Assembly: GCA_020632495.1 (NCBI GenBank)
Contig: JACKFL010000006.1
Coordinates: forward strand, 62,001-126,000
DNA: 64,000 nucleotides
DNA from: Candidatus Omnitrophota bacterium
GTDB taxonomy: Bacteria; Omnitrophota; Gorgyraeia; Zapsychrales; Zapsychraceae
Direction of reading: 5' to 3'
The position numbers and the translations under genes are program-made. The first letter of the stretch is position 1, and every line of letters starts with the position of its first letter. Below are positions 57,929 through 64,000 of the stretch, piece after piece. The notes under the pieces are model-generated. The model was not told where the DNA came from, did no database searches, and worked only from the letters and a program-made list of their open reading frames with translations.

Positions 57929-59086
57929 TTGTCGAAACAATCCACTTTGATACAATCCGAAGAAGCCCGGGAGCTGGTGTCCGCCATCGGCGGCCTCATC
58001 CGTGAGTTTCTGTCTTTTGTCAGCGGGACCGGCGCGGGGACGATCTTTTCTCAAGTTGACAATAACAAAGATACATTGCACAATATAGAACCCGCGATCA
58101 GGGAGGCGGCTGTACGCTTCCGGGAGCGGCCCGATCTTTTTCAGGATGACAAACTCGTCGGGTACGGGGCTGATTACACCACCGCAGTGGCCCATCCGGT
58201 CCGTATCGAGGTCCGGCAGGTGGCCGGCGAGCCGGGGGTGGCCCAAATTGCCGCCCGCGGCATTACGGGAGAGTTCCGACGCATCGTTCTTGAATTCCTC
58301 CGTGACCACGCTCACTTCGCCGCCGACCGGTTCTACGTGCGTCTGTCGGGCAAGGCCTCATTTGAAATCAACATCGCCGGGGTCAACAAGGCATTACCTT
58401 TGCACTATGTTTCGGAGCGGTGGGATGCCGTATTGGACGCCGTGACCTATAAGCCGGGACGGGGGGTGGATGCCCGTCGTACACGAACGCTTATTGCCGC
58501 CGACGCGGACGGCACGACGTGGGACAGCCCGCGGGACGGTAAGGCGCCGGAACTCGATTCCAGCGCCGCACTGCCGGCACTGACCGAATACCTGCGCCAC
58601 GGCGGGATCTATCTGATCATTTCCGGAAACCACCTGGACCGCACCGTTGCCCGCGTGGGCCGGCATTTGGAAGTCGACTGCCGGAGGAATTTGCTGATTT
58701 CGGCCAACGGAGGGGCAAATCTCGTGTATTTCAATGAAGCGGGCGACCCGGTGGAGAGCGGGGAGTATCGGGGAGAGGCGTTAGCGGTCGCGAACGCCAA
58801 GGGTCCGTTTGCGCTGGATGCGGTTTATTTGGGCGATGACGGCCGGCCGAGCGGCAATGACCGGGAAGCCTTTGAGGTGATCGGTCCGGAACGTTCGATT
58901 TTAGTGGCCAATCCGGCCTCAACTGATATAATACCGTTTCTAACCACCCGGACAATCGGGGGATTGGTCGACGGGACACGCCGCGTGCTCGAGTACGTCA
59001 ACGGCGTGATCCGGGAGCGTCCTCATCAAGAGATATTTACGCAGGCGAACCTGGCGGCGCTGGTTCGTGCGGCGTCACAGGCCTGA
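57929..59086 (+). CDS. HAD-like protein with novel N-terminal domain
   Basis: A 385-residue protein. Residues about 180-380 look like a HAD phosphatase-type fold: 'LIAADADGTTWD' gives a DxD-G-T motif I, 'YLIISGNHLDRTVARVG' a motif II-like Ser, and 'FEVIGPERSILVANPA' the end. The first 180 residues have no familiar pattern ('RFYVRLSGKASFEINIAGVNKALPL'). TTG start at 57929 has no good ribosome site. The next gene follows two bases after the stop, so this gene opens the housekeeping operon. Confidence 0.6.
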   Translation: MSKQSTLIQSEEARELVSAIGGLIREFLSFVSGTGAGTIFSQVDNNKDTLHNIEPAIREAAVRFRERPDLFQDDKLVGYGADYTTAVAHPVRIEVRQVAGEPGVAQIAARGITGEFRRIVLEFLRDHAHFAADRFYVRLSGKASFEINIAGVNKALPLHYVSERWDAVLDAVTYKPGRGVDARRTRTLIAADADGTTWDSPRDGKAPELDSSAALPALTEYLRHGGIYLIISGNHLDRTVARVGRHLEVDCRRNLLISANGGANLVYFNEAGDPVESGEYRGEALAVANAKGPFALDAVYLGDDGRPSGNDREAFEVIGPERSILVANPASTDIIPFLTTRTIGGLVDGTRRVLEYVNGVIRERPHQEIFTQANLAALVRAASQA

Positions 59087-59088
59087 TA

Positions 59089-59565
59089 ATGCTGGCTTCA
59101 ACACTTTGTTATTTGCAACGCGACGGTCAGACCCTGATGCTCCACCGCATCAAGAAGGACAAGGATGTCCACCAGGGCAAGTACAACGGTCTGGGCGGAA
59201 AGTTTCATGCCGGTGAAACACCGGAAGATTGCGTGACAAGGGAAGTCAAAGAGGAGTCCGGCCTCGATATTCACCGCCCCGCACTGCGCGGGGTCATGAC
59301 GTTTCCGGAGTTCAAGGACCAGGAGGACTGGCTGGTCTTTCTGTTTACGGCGCGCGATTTCAGCGGCGAAATGAAGGATTGCGACGAGGGCGTCCTGTGC
59401 TGGATCGATGACGACAAACTCACCGACCTGCATTTATGGGAAGGCGACCGATATTTTCTGGAATGGCTGAAGCAGGACAAGTTCTTTTCGGCCAGGTTTT
59501 ATTATAAGGAAGGTCAATTGATCAATCACGACGTGACGTTTTATGACTTCGGGGGAATGGCATAG
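59089..59565 (+). CDS. Nudix hydrolase, MutT-like
   Basis: A 158-residue Nudix enzyme with the full box 'GGKFHAGETPEDCVTREVKEESGL' (G-x5-E-x7-REV-x-EE-x-G). The order 'YLQRDGQTLMLHRIKKDKDVHQGKYNGLGGK' resembles 8-oxo-dGTP diphosphatases. It probably cleans oxidised nucleotides in the cytoplasm. It starts two bases after the preceding stop and the next gene starts three bases after its end. Confidence 0.92.
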   Translation: MLASTLCYLQRDGQTLMLHRIKKDKDVHQGKYNGLGGKFHAGETPEDCVTREVKEESGLDIHRPALRGVMTFPEFKDQEDWLVFLFTARDFSGEMKDCDEGVLCWIDDDKLTDLHLWEGDRYFLEWLKQDKFFSARFYYKEGQLINHDVTFYDFGGMA

Positions 59566-59568
59566 ATC

Positions 59569-60531
59569 ATGAGTGAGCAAGACAAGGAGAATGACATGGA
59601 AGAATCGACCATACCGTCGGAAGACCGCATCCTCAAGTGTGATACCAAGGACAAGACCGGGCTGAACGATTTTCATCAGCTTCCCGATCTGTTCGGGATC
59701 GACATCGATAAGGTGGGTATCAACCGGTTTCGGATTCCGATGAATTACCTTACCCCTGAAGGCGATTTGATCAACCACGATACCGAGGCCAGTATGTACA
59801 TTCACTTTCCCAAGGGAAAGGCCGGGATCAACATGAGCCGGTTGTACGAAATCCTGCAGCAGGAAGTGGCCAAGTCGCATGTCTGTACCCAGCTGTTTCG
59901 CACCATTCTGGAACGCTACCGCGCGGATATGCGTGACGAGGAAAATGATCCGCTGTTTCAGAAATCTTACTTAAAGCTCCGTTTCCGTTATGCCCTCAAG
60001 CAACCGGCCTTGAAGAGTCCCCACTGGGGATGGCAGTACTACGACTGTATTGTCGAAGGCAAGAGCGACAAAGGGGATCTGCGGTTTTTTCTGACCGTCC
60101 GGTATGAATATTCATCGACCTGCCCGTGCAGCCTGTCGATGTCGAAACAATACGAATACGAACACTCCAAAAAACGAGTTACCGAAGGCAACGGCATGGC
60201 CGTCCCGCACAGTCAGCGTTCCGAGGCCGCGGTGACCGTTGAGCTCAAGGATATCGACAATTTCTTCGTCGCGGACTTGGTGGCGCTGTTGCGCAGCGCG
60301 ATTCCGACCGAGACGCAAAGTTTTGTCAAACGTATCGACGAGCAGGCCTTTGCGGTCCTCAACGCGCAGAACCCCATGTTTGTGGAACACGCCACCCGGC
60401 GCCTGAGCGAAGTCTTAAACACTGAGAAAAAGATTATCGATTGGGTGGCCAGTGTGGAACATTGGGAATCCCTCCACAGCCACAATGCCGTAGCCGTGAT
60501 CCGCAAATTCCCGCAAGGCGGCCTTAAGTAG
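59569..60531 (+). CDS. folE2: GTP cyclohydrolase FolE2 (type IB)
   Basis: A 320-residue GCYH-IB enzyme with the family-defining 'STCPCSLSMSKQYEY' (catalytic Cys) and 'PHSQRSEAAVTVEL'. It converts GTP to dihydroneopterin triphosphate, the first step of folate and related pterin synthesis, and unlike FolE does not need zinc. A MoaB gene follows, so pterin and molybdopterin metabolism are neighbours. Length is normal. Confidence 0.94.
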   Translation: MSEQDKENDMEESTIPSEDRILKCDTKDKTGLNDFHQLPDLFGIDIDKVGINRFRIPMNYLTPEGDLINHDTEASMYIHFPKGKAGINMSRLYEILQQEVAKSHVCTQLFRTILERYRADMRDEENDPLFQKSYLKLRFRYALKQPALKSPHWGWQYYDCIVEGKSDKGDLRFFLTVRYEYSSTCPCSLSMSKQYEYEHSKKRVTEGNGMAVPHSQRSEAAVTVELKDIDNFFVADLVALLRSAIPTETQSFVKRIDEQAFAVLNAQNPMFVEHATRRLSEVLNTEKKIIDWVASVEHWESLHSHNAVAVIRKFPQGGLK

Positions 60532-60534
60532 TCG

Positions 60535-61065
60535 ATGAGCGCCGAAACTCCGCAGGAATCATCTTCCGCCGCGCATCGCGCTTACGCCCAACACGCCGGG
60601 CCGGTCGCCTTCGCCCTGGTTACCGTCAGCGATACCCGAACCGAATCCACGGATGAGAACGGCCGCTATCTTAAAGAGCGGATCGCGGCCTTGGGCCATA
60701 CGGTCGACTCGGCCCACATCGTCAGGGACGAGGCCCGCGATATTGAAGCGATCCTCGCGGCGCTGCAGGAAGGGGGAGCCCGCATCATCATCTTCAACGG
60801 CGGTACCGGTATCGCCAGCCGGGACCGGACCTTTGATGTGATCAGCCGGCGGCTCGACAAAACACTTCCCGGTTTCGGGGAGTTGTTCCGCATGCTCAGT
60901 TACGAACAGGTCGGCGCGGCCGCGATGCTCTCGCGGGCGACCGCCGGAACGTCTCAGGGAAAAGTCATCATTTCCGTGCCCGGTTCACCGCAGGCGGTCA
61001 GATTGGCGTGGGAAAAACTGATCGCGCCGGAATGCGCGCATTTCGCCTGGGAATTGACCCGCTAA
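60535..61065 (+). CDS. Molybdenum cofactor protein MoaB/MogA-type
   Basis: A 176-residue MoaB/MogA family protein with 'LVTVSDTRTESTDENGRYL', 'IIFNGGTGIASRDRTFDV' and 'VISVPGSPQAVRLAWEKL'. These adenylate molybdopterin before molybdenum insertion. The N-terminal 25 residues are an extra disordered tail. The start is three bases after folE2 ends. Confidence 0.92.
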   Translation: MSAETPQESSSAAHRAYAQHAGPVAFALVTVSDTRTESTDENGRYLKERIAALGHTVDSAHIVRDEARDIEAILAALQEGGARIIIFNGGTGIASRDRTFDVISRRLDKTLPGFGELFRMLSYEQVGAAAMLSRATAGTSQGKVIISVPGSPQAVRLAWEKLIAPECAHFAWELTR

Positions 61066-61081
61066 CCCGAGGATTCAGGCC

Positions 61082-61630
61082 ATGATCTTATCCGGATTGG
61101 AAATCAAGAAACGCCTCAACAAAGACATTTTCATCGATCCCTTCAACGACGATCAGCTCAATACCAACAGCTACAACTTGCGCCTGCATAATCAGGTGCT
61201 GGTTTACGAATCCCATGTCCTGGACATGAAGAAGGAAAACAAGGTCCGGGAAATGATCATTCCCGAGGATGGGCTGCAGCTGGAGTGCGGTCAGCTATAC
61301 CTGGGCCGCACGCAGGAGCGGACGCGGACTGAGAATTTTGTGCCTATGCTGGAAGGGCGTTCATCCATCGGCCGGCTGGGTTTGTTCGTTCATGTGACTG
61401 CCGGGTTCGGTGACGTCGGTTTTTCCGGGTATTGGACGTTGGAGATGTTTTGCGTCAAACCGATCCGGATTTATCCGGGCATCGAAATCTGCCAGATCTT
61501 TTATCACACCATTGAGGGAGACTTTGAGCGTTATCACAGCGAAAAGTATCAAAACAATCAGGGGGTGCAGCCCAGCCTCCTTTACAAGGATTTTCAGAAG
61601 GCCCGCCCGACGGCCGAACTGTCCCCATGA
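61082..61630 (+). CDS. dcd: dCTP deaminase-like protein
   Basis: A 182-residue protein of the dCTP deaminase/dUTPase family: 'LNTNSYNLRLHNQVLVY', 'MLEGRSSIGRLGLFVHVTAGFGDVGFSGYWTLE' (Ser/Arg phosphate grip and the catalytic Glu) and C-terminal 'NNQGVQPSLLYKDF'. It produces dUTP (or dUMP) from dCTP. Length is close to Dcd. Its stop shares bases with the sufE start. Confidence 0.92.
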   Translation: MILSGLEIKKRLNKDIFIDPFNDDQLNTNSYNLRLHNQVLVYESHVLDMKKENKVREMIIPEDGLQLECGQLYLGRTQERTRTENFVPMLEGRSSIGRLGLFVHVTAGFGDVGFSGYWTLEMFCVKPIRIYPGIEICQIFYHTIEGDFERYHSEKYQNNQGVQPSLLYKDFQKARPTAELSP

Positions 61631-62064
61631 AGGATCCCATGAGCGAGACAATCAAACAAATGGACCTCGACCGGCTCTTCAAGAATTTTGAGGTGCTGCA
61701 GAACTGGGAAGACCGTTACCGGTTTATTATAGAAATGGGTAAGAAGATCCCGCCGCTGGATCCGTCCGAAAAGACCGAGGAGAACCGCGTTCACGGCTGT
61801 ATCAGTACGGTACACATGGTGATCAATGTCACCGCGGATGATCCGCCGCGCATCCATCTTATCGCCAACAGCGACGCCATGATCGTCAACGGATTGATCG
61901 CCATTATGCAGATAATATATGACGGTCAGTCAGCCGCCGAAATCGCGGCGGTGGATCTGGACGGCATATTCCGTAAGCTGGGGTTGGAAGGTCATCTCAG
62001 TCCGAACCGGCGCAACGGGTTCTTCGCGATGGCGGAGCGGTTGCGTTCGTTGAGCGGACAGTGA
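61627..62064 (+). CDS. sufE: SufE-like sulfur acceptor
   Basis: A 145-residue SufE protein: 'LQNWEDRYRFIIEMGKKIPPL', the active Cys in NRVHGCISTVHM (about residue 58) and 'IVNGLIAIMQIIYDGQSAAEI'. It takes persulfide sulfur from a SufS-type cysteine desulfurase for Fe-S cluster assembly. The ATG overlaps the dcd stop (ATGA); a second ATG at 61639 is possible. No sufS or sufBCD in this window. Confidence 0.93.
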   Translation: MKDPMSETIKQMDLDRLFKNFEVLQNWEDRYRFIIEMGKKIPPLDPSEKTEENRVHGCISTVHMVINVTADDPPRIHLIANSDAMIVNGLIAIMQIIYDGQSAAEIAAVDLDGIFRKLGLEGHLSPNRRNGFFAMAERLRSLSGQ

Positions 62065-62144
62065 ATTATCCGGTGTACAATCCCATGATTCGAGATATAC
62101 TTATAGCGGTTAGCCACAAATTATTTCTTTGCAGAGGAGGGATC

Positions 62145-62561
62145 ATGAAGAAACTGATCGTGATGACCGTGTTGCTGGCGGTCGGCACCGCCGGATGTGA
62201 AACCATGAATACCGGGACCGGAAAAGGCGCGGCTATCGGCGCGGCCACCGGCGCGGTGATCGGCGGTATCGTGGGACACCAGGATGATGAGCACGGTGTT
62301 GAAGGGGCTGCCATCGGCGCGGCTGCGGGTGCCGTCGCCGGCGGATTGATCGGCAAGGCCACCGAAGGGAAGGGTGGTGCCAAGCAATTAACGGTGACTG
62401 AAGTCGCCGAGATGTCCCAAAAAGGCGTACCCGGAAATATCATTATCGATGAGATGCGCCGGACCAAATCCAAATATAACCTTTCCGTTGATCAAATCGA
62501 CTATCTGCGCGAGAACGGTGTCGAAGGCCGGGTCGTCGATTATATGCTGGGCACAATGTAA
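62145..62561 (+). CDS. Glycine-zipper lipoprotein
   Basis: A 138-residue lipoprotein: signal peptide MKKLIVMTVLLAVGTAGC with the lipobox ending AGC (acylated Cys 18), then a glycine-zipper region with Gly/Ala repeats ('GAAIGAATGAVIGGIVG', 'GAAIGAAAGAVAGGLIG') that inserts in a membrane, and a C-terminal helical region with 'VAEMSQKGVPGNIIIDEMRRT'. GAGGAGGGATC is an excellent ribosome site, so 62145 is the start. It is a typical substrate for the Lgt encoded nearby. Confidence 0.88.
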   Translation: MKKLIVMTVLLAVGTAGCETMNTGTGKGAAIGAATGAVIGGIVGHQDDEHGVEGAAIGAAAGAVAGGLIGKATEGKGGAKQLTVTEVAEMSQKGVPGNIIIDEMRRTKSKYNLSVDQIDYLRENGVEGRVVDYMLGTM

Positions 62562-62824
62562 TGACGATCGACAAAGACCTGCTGAGTATCCTCGCCTGCC
62601 CCGAGACCAAGAAAGACCTGGAAGCCGCGGACCAAGCCTTGATCGAACGGATCAACGCCGCCATCGCCGCGGGCAAGGTGCGTAACCGGGCCCAGGAGAA
62701 GGTGACCGAACCCATTGACGGCGGACTGTTCCGGGTCGGCGACCGCGGCAGCGTGTATCCGGTCCGGGAGAATATCCCGGTCCTACTCGTGGAAGAGTTG
62801 ATCTTGCTGGACGGGATCATCTGA
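62561..62824 (+). CDS. Trm112-like small protein
   Basis: An 87-residue protein with the Trm112/UPF0434 pattern: 'LLSILACPETKKDLE' at the N terminus and 'LFRVGDRGSVYPVRENIPVLLVEELI' at the end. Only one Cys of the usual zinc-binding set remains, so it probably lacks the zinc site. Its ATG overlaps the previous stop (TAATG). Confidence 0.85.
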   Translation: MTIDKDLLSILACPETKKDLEAADQALIERINAAIAAGKVRNRAQEKVTEPIDGGLFRVGDRGSVYPVRENIPVLLVEELILLDGII

Positions 62825-62857
62825 TCCCGGAGCCGGGATACAAGCACGGATAGTTTT

Positions 62858-63703
62858 ATGAGTTCCTTTTGGCTGTGGTGGCAACATCTCCCCGAACGGA
62901 TCGATCCGGTCCTGCTTCAGCTCGGACCGTTACAGATCCGCTACTACGGTTTGATGTACCTGTCGTCCTTCCTCGTGGTCTACGCCGTTTTAGTCCATCG
63001 CATCAAGAAAGAAAAACTCCCCTACACCGCAGCCCAATGCGAAGACCTCATTATTTGGGCCGTTTGCGGGGCCCTGGCCGGCGGCCGGATCGGCTATGTG
63101 CTGTTTTACGATTTTACGTATTTCGCCGCCCATCCGCTGGAAGTCTTCTGGCCGTTCCGTAAGGCGGAGGGCATGGCGATGGTCGGCATCAGCGGTTTGT
63201 CGTATCACGGAGGGCTCATCGGTGTCTTCACGGCGACTTACCTGTTCTGCCGGCGCAACAAACTGCCGTTCTGGCGGTTCGTGGACTTCTTTATCCCGGC
63301 GGTTCCCCTGGGCTACACCTGCGGTCGTATCGGCAATTTTCTGAACGGGGAGCTGTGGGGACGAGTGACCACTGTGCCGTGGGGGATGTATTTTCCGGGG
63401 GCGCCCACGGGGCAGCTCCGGCATCCTTCCCAACTGTATGAAGCGTTGGGGGAAGGCGTAATCCTTTTTTTGGTGCTCTGGACGCTGCGGAACAAGGCGG
63501 CGCTGCGCGGATACCTCTTTTGGGCATATATATTCGGCTACGGGCTGGCGCGCTTCAGCATTGAATTTTTCCGGCAACCGGATGAGCACCTGGGGTTGCT
63601 GTGGGCCGGCCTGAGTATGGGCCAGTGGCTCACCCTAGCCATGCTGGTCATCCCGGTGCTGGTATTTTTGTCCAAACCGAAACAGAGCGGAGAATCATCA
63701 TGA
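62858..63703 (+). CDS. lgt: Prolipoprotein diacylglyceryl transferase
   Basis: A 281-residue Lgt: seven membrane helices, the family signature GRIGNFLNGELWGR (about residue 149), 'MVGISGLSYHGGLIG' with the essential His, and 'HPSQLYEALGEGV'. It transfers diacylglycerol from phosphatidylglycerol to prolipoprotein Cys at the inner membrane. The stop overlaps the next start (ATGA). Confidence 0.96.
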   Translation: MSSFWLWWQHLPERIDPVLLQLGPLQIRYYGLMYLSSFLVVYAVLVHRIKKEKLPYTAAQCEDLIIWAVCGALAGGRIGYVLFYDFTYFAAHPLEVFWPFRKAEGMAMVGISGLSYHGGLIGVFTATYLFCRRNKLPFWRFVDFFIPAVPLGYTCGRIGNFLNGELWGRVTTVPWGMYFPGAPTGQLRHPSQLYEALGEGVILFLVLWTLRNKAALRGYLFWAYIFGYGLARFSIEFFRQPDEHLGLLWAGLSMGQWLTLAMLVIPVLVFLSKPKQSGESS

Positions 63704-63879
63704 AGATTTTTATTGAGCATGAAGGACACGCGGTCACCGTCGAGGACGACGCGGTCGTGGATGTCTGTGACGCGATTGACCTGATGGAGAAGGCCCTCAT
63801 GGGCATCGGATATGACGGAGAACGGCTGAAGGGGGCCTTTTTGGTCAAGGCCCGGCAGGTAGAGGAGGAATGGTCCTGA
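63700..63879 (+). CDS. Small conserved hypothetical
   Basis: A 59-residue acidic protein ('VTVEDDAVVDVCDAIDLMEKALMGIGY') with one helix-rich fold and no known family. ATG is coupled to the lgt stop. Likely cytoplasmic. Confidence 0.6.
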   Translation: MKIFIEHEGHAVTVEDDAVVDVCDAIDLMEKALMGIGYDGERLKGAFLVKARQVEEEWS

Positions 63880-63912
63880 GGATAAAAAAATTAAGTTTTT
63901 TTCCGCAGCCCC

Positions 63913-63940
63913 TTGACAAGCGGAAATTAAATCGTATAAT
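63913..63940 (+). promoter_or_regulatory. Strong sigma-70 type promoter
   Basis: TTGACA (63913-63918), 16-base spacer, TATAAT (63935-63940), both perfect. It starts a transcript at about 63947 running off the window end. The visible 53 bases hold a GGTG..CACC hairpin (about 63958-63975) and no start codon with a ribosome site, so the leader may be a non-coding RNA or regulatory leader. Confidence 0.85.
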
Positions 63941-64000
63941 AGGATCGTAGTTCAAAGGTGGCAAGGCCGTCACCACATGACATTCGGACAGTGATGCCCA

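Noticed and set aside
62145..62561. Lgt substrate lipoprotein as an OmpA-like porin
   Set aside because: It is too short and has a glycine zipper rather than OmpA-like strands or a peptidoglycan-binding domain.
63941..64000. Possible second c-di-GMP riboswitch at the window end
   Set aside because: The GACGCAAAG core and other GEMM-I elements are missing.
1..64000. CRISPR arrays, tRNA or rRNA genes, prophage
   Set aside because: No regularly spaced repeats, tRNA cloverleaf signatures, rRNA segments or phage structural genes were seen; only one insertion sequence is present.

Overview
The window is a gene-dense chromosomal segment (moderately high GC, short intergenic gaps, many 1-8 base gene overlaps) from a Gram-negative-type bacterium. 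Lgt, a glycine-zipper lipoprotein, an RlpA-like protein, a Spy-like periplasmic protein, a LolA-like secreted protein and a PhoR/PhoB/PstCAB/PhoU set point to a two-membrane cell. The mix of a GH57/DUF4912 polysaccharide cluster, minor pilins, bacterial TMTC-like glycosyltransferases and few close matches to model species suggests an uncultivated lineage such as Omnitrophota or another PVC-related phylum. That placement is an inference from gene content only.

Layout: (1) 49-3742: CBS protein, a PilT-type ATPase fused to a receiver-like domain, and small unknown proteins. (2) 3769-12132: an arginine succinyltransferase (AST) type catabolic operon (M20 hydrolase, class III aminotransferase, AstA, AstD, DUF1338, AstB) followed by PurU and a DUF1294 protein. 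(3) 12209-15854: a small membrane protein, a FIST sensor and a PAS-GGDEF-EAL cyclic-di-GMP enzyme. (4) 16323-20842: a GT4-DUF4912-GH57-DUF2934 storage-polysaccharide cluster. (5) 21173-25362: inorganic pyrophosphatase, a YwqK-like protein, then a c-di-GMP-I riboswitch with its own terminator controlling three minor-pilin-type genes. (6) 25416-28228: an endonuclease Q homologue joined to a compact UvrD-type helicase. (7) 28477-35889: periplasmic, membrane and cupin proteins, and a nuclease-DUF6794 fusion. (8) 35921-44931: a radical SAM protein and the phosphate regulon (phoB, phoR, a small Pho-box gene, a fresh IS481-type insertion, pstC, pstA, pstB, phoU). (9) 44954-49223: a Mur-ligase-like protein, a repeat protein, MnmD and RlpA. 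(10) 49238-57762, minus strand: TgpA-like transglutaminase, DUF58, MoxR, two TMTC-like TPR glycosyltransferases and an AI-2E family transporter. (11) 57929-64000: a housekeeping run (HAD-like, Nudix, FolE2, MoaB, Dcd, SufE, lipoprotein, Trm112-like, Lgt) and the start of a new transcript.

Two themes tie regions together. Cyclic di-GMP: a FIST/GGDEF-EAL pair could set the level, the riboswitch reads it for pilin genes, and the PilT-like ATPase is a plausible effector of pilus dynamics. DNA maintenance: EndoQ, the adjacent helicase and the radical SAM protein all end in or near a QLxLF-like peptide of the kind that binds the beta sliding clamp. I consider the EndoQ-helicase pair, the TMTC-like pair, the riboswitch-pilin operon and the AST operon without AstE the most interesting systems. 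No rRNA, tRNA or CRISPR array was seen.
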